From: an uncultured Bacteroidales bacterium
GTDB taxonomy: Bacteria; Bacteroidota; Bacteroidia; Bacteroidales; UBA932
DNA length: 64,000 nucleotides
Direction of reading: 5' to 3'
Assembly: GCA_945948555.1 (NCBI GenBank)
Contig: CAMFBM010000001.1
Location: forward strand, 62,001-126,000
The notes beneath the pieces are model-generated. The model was not told where the DNA came from and did no database searches. It worked only from the letters and a program-made list of their open reading frames with translations. The position numbers and the translations under genes were made by a program. Each line of letters opens with the position of its first letter. Positions within the stretch are counted from its first letter, which is position 1. Below, in pieces: positions 18,760 through 26,223 of the stretch.

Positions 18760-18814
18760 GATCCCCGATCAGGTCGGGGATGACGGAGCGTCATGCCCGG
18801 CTCGACCGGGCATC
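18760..18814. repeat. Extragenic palindromic repeat, copy B, overlapping nfnB 3' end
   Basis: Same two hairpins as copy A: ATCCCCGA-TCAGG-TCGGGGAT, then TGACG-gag-CGTCA, then GCCCGG-CTCGA-CCGGGC and ATC. The extra middle TGACG/CGTCA arm lets the whole element fold as one long palindrome. Its right half codes for the last residues of the leftward nfnB gene. Confidence 0.88.
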
Positions 18815-20197
18815 TTTTTCAGAAAGGAACCTGTCAATGGCAGCGGCAGCCTTTCGTCCGGCTCCCATTGCAAGGATGACGGTTGCAGCACCGGTCACGG
18901 CATCACCACCGGCAAACACTCCCTCACGGGAAGTCGCTCCGTCGGCATCAGCCTCAATGCAGCCGCGACGGTTGGTGGCAAGGCCCGCAGTGGTTCTTGC
19001 AATCATCGGATTCGGGGAAGTCCCCAGAGCCATAATCACAGAATCAGCCTCAATCTCGAATTCAGACCCTTCTACAGGCACAGGAGAACGCCTTCCGCTC
19101 GCATCAGGTTCTCCCAACTCCATCCTGATGCACCTGATGCCGTTCACCCAGCCTTTCTCAGTCCCGAGAATCTCAACAGGATTGGTCAGCATGGCAAACA
19201 CGACACCCTCCTCCTTGGCGTGGTGAACCTCCTCCTTGCGGGCAGGAAGTTCATTCTCTGTCCTTCGATACACGACAGTCACCTCTGCACCAAGCCTGAG
19301 AGCAGTCCTTGCGGCATCCATAGCCACATTTCCTCCTCCAACAACAACCACCTTGTGGCCGTGGTAAACTGGTGTGAGATACTCCTCATCATAGGCCCTC
19401 ATCAGGTTGTTCCTGGTCAGGAACTCATTGGCGGAGAAGACTCCGTTCAGGTTCTCGCCCGGTATGCCCATAAATTTCGGAAGACCGGCACCCGAAGCGA
19501 TGAAAACTGCAGAAAAACCTTCAGAATCCAGAAGAGAATCCACAGTCACGGTCCTTCCGGCAACCACATTGGCTTCAATCTTCACTCCAAGAGCCTTCAC
19601 AGAGGCAATCTCGGCGGCTACAATCTTCTCTTTAGGGAGCCTGAACTCAGGAATACCGTACTCAAGCACGCCGCCGGGCTTGTGCAAAGCCTCGAAAATC
19701 GTCACGTCGTAGCCCATCTTGGCAAGGTCACCAGCACAGGCCAGTCCTGCAGGACCGCTCCCGATGACAGCCACCTTGTGACCGTTGGCAGGAGCACACT
19801 CAACCTTCACGCCGCCCTTTGCAAGACTGGTGTCGGCAACGAAGCGCTCAAGTTTGCCGATGGCAACCGGCTCTCCCTTGATGCCGAGGATGCAGCTGCC
19901 CTCGCACTGGGTCTCCTGCGGGCAGACACGTCCACAGACGGATGGAAGGGATGAATCCTCCGAAATAATCCTTGCTGCTGCATCAAAGTCTCCCGAGGCG
20001 ACCTGTGCAATGAACTGCGGAATCTTGACACTCACAGGACAAGCCCCCACGCACCGCGGATTCTTGCAGTTCAGACATCTGGAAGCCTCAAGCATAGCCT
20101 CCTGGGCATTGTAACCCAGGCACACTTCCTCAAAATTGCGGGCCCTCACCTGAGGGTCCTGCTCCCTGACGGGAACTCTTGGTATTTTTGCAGCCAT
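18791..20197 (-). CDS. nfnB: NfnB-type NADPH-binding iron-sulfur flavoprotein (GltD-like)
   Basis: A 468-residue flavoprotein, often annotated as NADPH-dependent glutamate synthase small chain. The N-terminus binds [4Fe-4S] clusters through RCLNCKNPRCVGACP (C41, C44, C49, C53) and CGRVCPQETQCEGSC. An FAD Rossmann motif VIGSGPAGLACAGDL and an NADPH motif VVVGGGNVAMDAARTALRLGAEV follow. It lies 1 base after the nfnA-like gene, and the pair matches NfnAB, which bifurcates electrons among NADPH, NAD and ferredoxin; SudAB is the alternative reading. No large glutamate synthase subunit is nearby. The last residues (about KDARSSRA) are coded by a palindromic repeat, so the tail is probably non-native. 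Confidence 0.85.
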   Translation of the reverse strand: MAAKIPRVPVREQDPQVRARNFEEVCLGYNAQEAMLEASRCLNCKNPRCVGACPVSVKIPQFIAQVASGDFDAAARIISEDSSLPSVCGRVCPQETQCEGSCILGIKGEPVAIGKLERFVADTSLAKGGVKVECAPANGHKVAVIGSGPAGLACAGDLAKMGYDVTIFEALHKPGGVLEYGIPEFRLPKEKIVAAEIASVKALGVKIEANVVAGRTVTVDSLLDSEGFSAVFIASGAGLPKFMGIPGENLNGVFSANEFLTRNNLMRAYDEEYLTPVYHGHKVVVVGGGNVAMDAARTALRLGAEVTVVYRRTENELPARKEEVHHAKEEGVVFAMLTNPVEILGTEKGWVNGIRCIRMELGEPDASGRRSPVPVEGSEFEIEADSVIMALGTSPNPMIARTTAGLATNRRGCIEADADGATSREGVFAGGDAVTGAATVILAMGAGRKAAAAIDRFLSEKDARSSRA

Positions 20198-20198
20198 A

Positions 20199-21059
20199 TT
20201 ATTTCCCCCTCCCTATTTTACAGATATGAGGATGAGCCTCAACCTCTTCGGCACGGTACATTCCCTGCCTGCGCATCGCCTCGTCGAAATCCACAAGGCT
20301 CCCGTCAAACTCAGGACCTTCCACACAGGCAAAGCGGGTCTTTCCCCCGACAGTCACCCTGCAGGCCCCGCACATCCCAGTTCCATCGACCATCAAGGTG
20401 TTGAGACTCACGACAATCGGCATAGAAAGGCTCATCGCCGTCCTGGTCGCAAACTTCATCATAATCATCGGCCCGATTGCCACTGCACGGGTGTATTTCT
20501 TCCCCTGCTCCCGGACAAGATTCTCAAGCATAGCCGTCACCAGCCCCTTGAAGCCCTCCGATCCGTCATCCGTGCAGACATAGAGATTGTCGCAGACAGC
20601 AGCCAGTTCATCCTTGTAGATCAGCAATTCCGAATTTTTGGCTCCGAGAATAACATCGACGGGAACTCCAAGGGAATGAAGCCACTTTGCCTGAGGATAG
20701 ACAGGTGCGGCACCAACTCCTCCCGCGATGAACACAAATCGTTCACCGGCAAGTTCCTGAGCAGTCTTCTCCACGAAATCAGACGGGATTCCCAGAGGGC
20801 CGACAACATCCTCAAAAGCCTCACCGGCCTCAAGAGAGCAGATATCCCTTGACGAAGCGCCAATCTCCTGAGTTACAATGGTAACCGTTCCCTTTTCAAC
20901 ATCATAGTCACTAATCGTCAGCGGAATGCGCTCGCCTTTCTCATCAGTCCTGACAATCAGAAACTGACCCGGCCGTGCCGAGGATGCAAGGCGCGGAGCC
21001 TCAACGCACATCCTGTACACGACCGGATTGAGTTTTTCCTTGGTTAATATTTTATACAT
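20199..21059 (-). CDS. nfnA: NfnA-type FAD/NAD-binding [2Fe-2S] subunit (DHODH PyrK-like)
   Basis: A 286-residue protein of the dihydroorotate dehydrogenase electron-transfer/sulfide dehydrogenase family. A flavin-binding beta-barrel with PGQFLIVRTDEKGERIPLTISDYD (FAD site) comes first, then an NAD-binding half with FIAGGVGAAPVYPQAKWL, then a C-terminal [2Fe-2S] site in GMCGACRVTVGGKTRFAC. It pairs with nfnB, 1 base downstream. ATG 21059 overlaps the stop of the HMA gene (TGATG), implying translational coupling; the TTG one codon upstream is not needed. It moves electrons between NAD(H), ferredoxin and NADP(H), by family inference. Confidence 0.85.
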   Translation of the reverse strand: MYKILTKEKLNPVVYRMCVEAPRLASSARPGQFLIVRTDEKGERIPLTISDYDVEKGTVTIVTQEIGASSRDICSLEAGEAFEDVVGPLGIPSDFVEKTAQELAGERFVFIAGGVGAAPVYPQAKWLHSLGVPVDVILGAKNSELLIYKDELAAVCDNLYVCTDDGSEGFKGLVTAMLENLVREQGKKYTRAVAIGPMIMMKFATRTAMSLSMPIVVSLNTLMVDGTGMCGACRVTVGGKTRFACVEGPEFDGSLVDFDEAMRRQGMYRAEEVEAHPHICKIGRGK

Positions 21060-21388
21060 CAATTCCTTAATTTGGTTTCGTAGCCAAGTTTTCTGATGGC
21101 GGCAGCAATCTTCCCTGCATCAGTCTTAGAAGGATCGAAAGTCACTGTCACCGTGTGATTTTCAAGTGAGACATCCAGTTTCTTCACTCCTTTCTCAAAA
21201 GAGATGTTCTCAGTCACCTTCTTAACACAGGACTCACAATGCAGATGCACATCGTAAACCACCGTGACATATTCCTTTTTCGGTTTGCCGAAAATTTCAG
21301 AACGGCCAGTGGAGGCCAGTGAAAGACTCTCTCCTGCAAATCCAAGAGTAAACAGAGCTGTCAAAAAGCAGAAAACAAATTTTTTCAT
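21059..21388 (-). CDS. Secreted heavy-metal-associated (HMA) domain protein
   Basis: 109 residues: a signal peptide (to about residue 22) followed by one HMA fold with the metal-binding loop HLHCESC (CxxC) and the strand pattern VTVVYDVHLHC ... VKKLDVSLENHTVTVTFDPSKTD ... IAAAIRKLGYET. Such domains carry Cu(I) or similar soft metals; here it would act in the periplasm. The start is ATG 21388, since the upstream TTG adds three non-signal residues. It follows the TonB receptor by 37 bases and runs into nfnA by one base. With the CxxxCC receptor and Cys/His-rich protein upstream it suggests a metal uptake or handling operon. Confidence 0.88.
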   Translation of the reverse strand: MKKFVFCFLTALFTLGFAGESLSLASTGRSEIFGKPKKEYVTVVYDVHLHCESCVKKVTENISFEKGVKKLDVSLENHTVTVTFDPSKTDAGKIAAAIRKLGYETKLRN

Positions 21389-21425
21389 ATCTCGCAAATA
21401 TAATAATTATTCTTTAATAAGGACA

Positions 21426-23579
21426 TTACCTTGTCTTCCAAAGCGTAAACCTGACTCCGGCATAGACCTTTATACCCATAAGCGGCCCCCAGACCGCGCT
21501 TGCATCAAATGTAGGCTGGTCGGCACGCACGTGTCCCATCTCATCCCTCACCGACCCGAGAATCACATTCTTCTGCCTGAAATTGGTCAGGTTCTCCCCG
21601 CCGATATAGATGTCAACCCCCTTGAAACGACGGGTCACCTGAAGATACAGCAGCGGATAAACAGGAGTCAAACCATTCTTATACAGCAGATTACCGGATT
21701 CATCCGTCAAGTCTTCCATAAAATTGTACACCCTCGAAGGTCCGTTGACCGAAGCAGTGAAATCAAAGATCCATTTGTTCAGGTTTGTGGAATATTGAAG
21801 ATTCAGCACCCCTTTGTAGCGGCTTGTCATCGGCTTCTCCACCAGTCCTCGGCCCTCCAGTTCCACCTTAGCATTTGTGTAGCGGAAAGTTGCCGTAACG
21901 GTGAACCTCTCGACCGGCTCCACGGAGAAATCCACCTGGTAATTGTCCGTGAATGAACGCTTTCCGGCAGACTCGTAGAAATGAATCGATGTCGGAGCCA
22001 CCTTCCCCGCATACTCATAGTCCACAATCATCTGGTTGGCAAACTGGGTACGGAAATAGTCGAAACTGAGGTAGGTGTTCGACGAGGCCCCGAACGGCAT
22101 ATAGTAAGTGATGTTCCCGCCGAATGTCCAGGCATCCTCGAGAGCGTGGCTGTTGTAATCCCCTACATATTCCTTGCTTGTCGAAAGCACCCCGATGTTG
22201 TCCACCAGCGGCATCGAATACCTCAGTCCCCTTCCGCCGTTGGCCCGGATGACGATTTCGTCAACAGGGGAATACTTGAGAGTCAGCCGTGGCGAGAACT
22301 TGAATCCGCTCCGGTTGTACCAGTCTCCCCTGATTCCGGCAATTGCCGAGAATTTGTCTTCGTAATGGAAGGTATATTCACCAAAGACGCCGGCATTCAG
22401 CAAATCAGTCACCGAAGGCAACGAAGAAGCGGCAGACCCTCCGTTCAACACCCTCAGGAAATCCTCATTGAACCTGTCGTAGGTGGAACTCAGGCCTGCG
22501 GTGAATTTGTGAGATTCATTTATTTCATTCTGGTACAGCACATTGAGGAAAGCGGAATGCTGTCCGGCAAGATACTTCGTAGCTCCGAAATATGAATTCA
22601 TCCTATAGTAGTTGTAATCCGCCACCACAGCGATGTTCTGGGAATTGTCGGGATTGAGCGGAACCCCCACCTTGAGATAGCCGTTGATTGAGCGGTTGAG
22701 GATGTCGGAGCCCCAGGGCTGGTAAACGGTGGAGGAGGAAGAAGTCAGGTTTTCGGAATATTTACCATAGTCATAGCCTTCCTGACCGCCACGACGCCTG
22801 TCCTGAAGGGCACGCACCCCGAAACGCACCTGCACCCCGCTGTCGGCATAGTAGAGCCACCTGTTTGCGAGGTTGAACTGAAGCATCTTAGGGTCGTCGT
22901 AGTAGCCGTCATGGTTGTGGTCGTAGTTCTTGATGTTTCCTGAGACGTGACCGAGGATGACCGTGCTCCATTTCTCACCCATCTGAAGCGAGGAGGCCAC
23001 ATTGAAATCCATCTTCGTGTCGTGCATAACCGAGGCATTCAGGAAAAGAGGCTTCTCGTCGGTCGGCTTGCGGTGCTCAAGGTTGATCTGACCTGTAATT
23101 GATTCAACGCCATTGATTACCGAGGATGCGCCCTTTGCAATCTGGATGCTTTCGAGCCACTGTCCAGGCACATAGCTCAGTCCGAAAGGGGAAGCAAGTC
23201 CGCGCATCACAGGACGGTTCTCATCAAGCATCTGGGTGTAGGTTCCGCTCAGTCCGAGCAGGCGGATCTGCCGTGCACCTGTCACCGCATCCGAATAGCC
23301 GACAGTCACGCTGGCGGAGTTCTCGAAACTTTCCGCAAGATTGCAGCAAGCCATCTTGCACAGACCTGCGGCGGAAATCACCTCGGTCCTGACCGGTTTT
23401 ACCTTTGAAAGATAATTGCCGGCCTGCCTTGAGACAAAGACCGTTGCATCAAGGCTGTCAGCGCGGTCCTTGTAGATATTTGTCGTGTCAATGACCTGTC
23501 CATCAGCACCATATACCTGCGCAAGCACAGGAAATACGGTTAAAAGGGACAGAATTAAAGTAAATATGTATTTTTTCAT
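21426..23579 (-). CDS. TonB-dependent receptor with CxxxCC plug motif, putative metal receptor
   Basis: A 717-residue receptor: signal peptide ending VLAQ, a plug (about 45-170) with RQIRLLGLSGTYTQML and QIAKGASSVINGVESITGQI, and a barrel ending in an aromatic-rich strand (VYAGVRFTLWKTR). Within the plug is LCKMACCNLAESFE (C74, C78, C79), a cysteine motif I associate with Bacteroidetes receptors coded beside HMA proteins. No carboxypeptidase-like domain precedes the plug, unlike SusC. The gene lies between a Cys/His-rich secreted protein and a secreted HMA protein. Metal-chelate import is inferred; the substrate is unknown. Its start codon abuts one arm of an 11-bp inverted repeat. Confidence 0.9.
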   Translation of the reverse strand: MKKYIFTLILSLLTVFPVLAQVYGADGQVIDTTNIYKDRADSLDATVFVSRQAGNYLSKVKPVRTEVISAAGLCKMACCNLAESFENSASVTVGYSDAVTGARQIRLLGLSGTYTQMLDENRPVMRGLASPFGLSYVPGQWLESIQIAKGASSVINGVESITGQINLEHRKPTDEKPLFLNASVMHDTKMDFNVASSLQMGEKWSTVILGHVSGNIKNYDHNHDGYYDDPKMLQFNLANRWLYYADSGVQVRFGVRALQDRRRGGQEGYDYGKYSENLTSSSSTVYQPWGSDILNRSINGYLKVGVPLNPDNSQNIAVVADYNYYRMNSYFGATKYLAGQHSAFLNVLYQNEINESHKFTAGLSSTYDRFNEDFLRVLNGGSAASSLPSVTDLLNAGVFGEYTFHYEDKFSAIAGIRGDWYNRSGFKFSPRLTLKYSPVDEIVIRANGGRGLRYSMPLVDNIGVLSTSKEYVGDYNSHALEDAWTFGGNITYYMPFGASSNTYLSFDYFRTQFANQMIVDYEYAGKVAPTSIHFYESAGKRSFTDNYQVDFSVEPVERFTVTATFRYTNAKVELEGRGLVEKPMTSRYKGVLNLQYSTNLNKWIFDFTASVNGPSRVYNFMEDLTDESGNLLYKNGLTPVYPLLYLQVTRRFKGVDIYIGGENLTNFRQKNVILGSVRDEMGHVRADQPTFDASAVWGPLMGIKVYAGVRFTLWKTR

Positions 23580-23580
23580 T

Positions 23581-23706
23581 GTCTGGCGATTTATGACATA
23601 AATGATATATAAAATATGTATATATTCTTGATATACATAAGATTATACGCGCCCATCCGAAGGATGCGCGGCATTGATGGTCATAAACGGGCTACAATCG
23701 CCAGAC
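23581..23706 (-). promoter_or_regulatory. Nested inverted-repeat structure before the metal receptor start
   Basis: An exact 11-bp inverted repeat, GTCTGGCGATT (23581-23591) and AATCGCCAGAC (23696-23706), spans the gap between two leftward genes. Just inside are TTATGAC (23591-23597) and GTCATAA. Further in lie TATGTATAT-7-ATATACATA (23615-23639) and a GC-rich hairpin around ATCC-gaa-GGAT. In mRNA sense the 5' arm is the last codons of the Cys/His-rich gene and the 3' arm ends 1 base before the receptor ATG. This could couple translation of the two, or be a palindromic insertion; which one is unproven. Confidence 0.7.
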
Positions 23707-24210
23707 GGAAATCACGGAACGCTCCACGCAGGACGGGAGCAGTTGATTTTCAACGGGAAGCGGTACGGAAGAAGGTGCGAAAGAAGCTTCTGACAGGGTC
23801 ATTCCGTCGTCAATGCCGTCCGGACAGAAGCCGCAGTGGCAGGTGCAGTGCCCGTGATGGGCGTGAACATCCTCCCTGGCAGAGCCGGAAGCAACGACAT
23901 CGAAAAGAATCACATCGTCGGAGCAGCAGGGCGTCCCCGGACAAACGGACAAATCAGAAGACCCGGCAGGTGATTCGGACAAGCACCTTGCAGAATCAGA
24001 CAGCAGGGCACCGCAACGGCAAGATTCTCCACCGGAATGCCGGTCCCCCTCGCAATGATGATGAAGTCCCTCACAGTCAGCACCTACCAGCAGCGACGAG
24101 ACAATGCTCTCCCCACTGCGGAAACAGGTGTGCACATCAAAACCCACCAGGCACACGCAGTACCAGGCAAGCATCAGAAATGCAAACGACTTTGTAAACT
24201 TTTCTTTCAT
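23692..24210 (-). CDS. Cys/His-rich secreted or membrane-anchored protein of the metal-receptor locus
   Basis: 172 residues from ATG 24210, with 16 Cys and 10 His. The N-terminus KSFAFLMLAWYCVCLVGFDVHTC is a signal or anchor with the GFxVHTC form seen in small Bacteroidales proteins coded before metal-type TonB receptors (recalled, not searched). Clusters include LHHHC, SCRC, TPCCSDD and HAHHGHCTCHCGFC, clear candidate metal ligands. No catalytic motif is visible. The frame opens 22 codons earlier, but that part covers the -7 promoter boxes and lacks a signal. It is the first gene of the leftward series. A periplasmic metal-binding or metal-sensing role is inferred. Confidence 0.75.
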   Translation of the reverse strand: MKEKFTKSFAFLMLAWYCVCLVGFDVHTCFRSGESIVSSLLVGADCEGLHHHCEGDRHSGGESCRCGALLSDSARCLSESPAGSSDLSVCPGTPCCSDDVILFDVVASGSAREDVHAHHGHCTCHCGFCPDGIDDGMTLSEASFAPSSVPLPVENQLLPSCVERSVISVWRL

Positions 24211-24219
24211 ACCAACCTG

Positions 24220-24227
24220 CAAATATA
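24220..24227 (-). promoter_or_regulatory. -7 element for the leftward metal-receptor operon
   Basis: Read leftward this is TATATTTG, a TAnnTTTG match 9 bases before the Cys/His-rich ATG. No good TTTG is found 19-21 bases further upstream, so promoter strength or use is uncertain, and a start so close would leave almost no leader. Confidence 0.4.
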
Positions 24228-24239
24228 ATGATTTTTCTT

Positions 24240-24247
24240 TACCTTTG
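24240..24247 (+). promoter_or_regulatory. -7 element for sppA
   Basis: TACCTTTG matches TAnnTTTG, 28 bases before the sppA ATG. It sits back to back with the leftward -7 box, so the two divergent promoters share about 30 bases and may interfere. Confidence 0.5.
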
Positions 24248-24275
24248 TCCTTATTAAAGACAAAACAACAAGACA

Positions 24276-26057
24276 ATGAAAAATTTTCTTAAGATGACTT
24301 TGGCATCGATGCTGGGCTTTCTGATTGTCAGCATCCTGATGTCCCTATTCTCGATCGCCCTGATCGGTTCGCTGGCTTCCCTGGGGAAAACCACCCCTGT
24401 TATGCCACGTGAGGCTGCCCTAAAAATAGACTTTTCAGAGCTTGCAATCACCGAGCAGACCTGTGAGACAGACCCTATGGCATTGCTACAGAGCGGCAGC
24501 CTTGAAAACCAGAAGGTCAATCTGGGAATCTGGCAGGCAATTCAGGCAATCAACATCGCTGCAGAAGACCCTGCAATCAAATTCCTCTATCTGAAACCGG
24601 ATGAGGTAGCAGGCAACCTGACCGGCATCGAAGAACTCCGCAAGACCATTCAGAATTTCAGGTCACAGGGGAAGGCGGTGATTGCCTACATCGAAAATCC
24701 TGGCAACGCTTCCTACTACCTTGCTTCCGCAGCCGACAAAATCTTTATGTCGGACTACAAGGGCGGAATGAATATGCTTGGAGGATTCTCCTCACAGCTG
24801 GTTTTCCTGAAGGACGTGCTGGACAAGATAGGGGTGAATATGCAGCTCATCCGCCACGGAAAGTACAAATCAGCCGGCGAGATGTACATCAAGAATGCGG
24901 CAAGCAAGGAGAACCTGGAGCAGAACCAGGTGATGATCAACTCTTTGTGGGACAATTGGGCAGGCGAGATGGCACAGTCAAGGGATATGGACAAGGCATC
25001 ACTGAATGCCTTGATTGACAATCTGAAACTCAATTCTCCGGAAGACTTCAAGGAAAACGGTCTGGTTGACGAGCTGGTCAGCCTGGAAGAGTTCAAGACA
25101 AGATTCTGCGAACTCTACGGAGCCTCCAGCCTCAACGAATGCCAGACAATTTCCCTGTCTGACTACGCCACCCTGAAAGTGCTCCCCAACTACAAGGCCA
25201 AGAACAAAATCGCTGTCATCTACGCCGAAGGCAGCATCATTGACGGAAACGCAGACGAGGAAGTCAGCGGAAGGAAGTTTGCGGACATCATTGCCGATGT
25301 CAGGAAAGACTCCACCGTCAAGGCAGTGGTTCTTCGCGTAAATTCCCCTGGAGGAAGCGTCTTTGCATCCGAGATGATCAAGGCCGAACTCGACCTTCTG
25401 AAGGAGACCAGACCTGTGATTGCTTCCTACGGTGACTATGCCGCATCAGGAGGATACTGGATATCAAACAATTGCGACAAGATTTTCTCAAATGCAGGCA
25501 CTCTCACCGGTTCAATCGGGGTGTTCAGCCTCATTCCGGACTTCAGCAGTACCACAAAGAAAATCGGAGTGAACTTCACTTCCGTCAAGTCCAACAGGCA
25601 CTCGGATATGTACACCAGTATGAGGCCGCTTGACAAGGCGGAAACAGAATATATGCAGGCCTCTGTGGATGACATCTACGACACATTCACTTCCATCGTT
25701 TCGCGAGGCAGGAATCTTGAGCAGGATTACGTTGACGGAATCGCTCAGGGAAGAGTCTGGGCAGGAAGCGATGCTCTTGAAATAGGCCTTGTTGACAGCA
25801 TAGGAGGAATCGAGGATGCAATCAACTACGCAATGGCCTCAACTGGAGAAAGCACCAGCCTCTCTGACTGGATGATTGCCGAGTATCCTAAGCCGCTGAC
25901 CACCTTCGAAAAGCTGATGAAGACTTTTGAGGGGAATACCCCTAACATCTTTGCAGACACCCCTCTTGAGAGCCTGGGCAATGCCTTCAACGACCTGAAG
26001 GACTCAAAGGCAGGAAAAGCCTACGCGATGATGCCTTACTACATCGAAATCAGATAG
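24276..26057 (+). CDS. sppA: Signal peptide peptidase SppA, 67K type
   Basis: A 593-residue membrane serine protease that degrades cleaved signal peptides. One N-terminal membrane anchor (about 5-35) is followed by two tandem ClpP-like domains as in the long SppA form. The catalytic dyad is visible: Lys in GKYKSAGE (K198) in the first domain and Ser in YGDYAASGGYW (S391) in the second. Motifs VVLRVNSPGGSVFASE and TLTGSIGVFS are also typical. It is transcribed rightward, divergent from the metal-receptor operon, and followed by an accessory region; no terminator was recognised after it. Confidence 0.95.
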   Translation: MKNFLKMTLASMLGFLIVSILMSLFSIALIGSLASLGKTTPVMPREAALKIDFSELAITEQTCETDPMALLQSGSLENQKVNLGIWQAIQAINIAAEDPAIKFLYLKPDEVAGNLTGIEELRKTIQNFRSQGKAVIAYIENPGNASYYLASAADKIFMSDYKGGMNMLGGFSSQLVFLKDVLDKIGVNMQLIRHGKYKSAGEMYIKNAASKENLEQNQVMINSLWDNWAGEMAQSRDMDKASLNALIDNLKLNSPEDFKENGLVDELVSLEEFKTRFCELYGASSLNECQTISLSDYATLKVLPNYKAKNKIAVIYAEGSIIDGNADEEVSGRKFADIIADVRKDSTVKAVVLRVNSPGGSVFASEMIKAELDLLKETRPVIASYGDYAASGGYWISNNCDKIFSNAGTLTGSIGVFSLIPDFSSTTKKIGVNFTSVKSNRHSDMYTSMRPLDKAETEYMQASVDDIYDTFTSIVSRGRNLEQDYVDGIAQGRVWAGSDALEIGLVDSIGGIEDAINYAMASTGESTSLSDWMIAEYPKPLTTFEKLMKTFEGNTPNIFADTPLESLGNAFNDLKDSKAGKAYAMMPYYIEIR

Positions 26058-26107
26058 TTGGTTTGTTTGAAAGCGTCCGGCCAGGCACATACTGTAGGAT
26101 TCCGTCA

Positions 26108-26115
26108 TAACTTTG
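26108..26115 (+). promoter_or_regulatory. -7-like element upstream of the Fic gene
   Basis: TAACTTTG fits TAnnTTTG but has no TTTG at standard distance. It would give a leader of about 100 bases before the Fic ATG. Confidence 0.35.
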
Positions 26116-26169
26116 CTATGCGTTATTTAGAGATTTTCTTTGGAGATTCGATAATGTATTTGCAATTTT

Positions 26170-26209
26170 GTCGCAGAATTTGCGACGTTATGCATTATAT
26201 AATGTCGCA
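26170..26209. promoter_or_regulatory. Three GTCGCA half-sites and a palindrome before the Fic gene
   Basis: GTCGCA (26170-26175) and TGCGAC (26181-26186) form an inverted pair with a 5-base loop, and a third GTCGCA lies at 26204-26209. Between them is the perfect palindrome CATTATATAATG (26193-26204). It ends 14 bases before the Fic ATG. It could be an operator or a leader hairpin. Confidence 0.5.
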
Positions 26210-26223
26210 TTAGTATGTAGACT

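Noticed and set aside
18741..18794. 18-codon N-terminal extension of DUF4954
   Set aside because: It is read-through of palindromic repeat copy B and has no family match.
19220..19954. A 244-codon frame opposite nfnB
   Set aside because: Antisense to conserved flavoprotein motifs, with no start signal or family features.
23641..23690. Possible tRNA in the GC-rich part of the structured gap
   Set aside because: No cloverleaf, T-loop or acceptor pattern; only simple hairpins.
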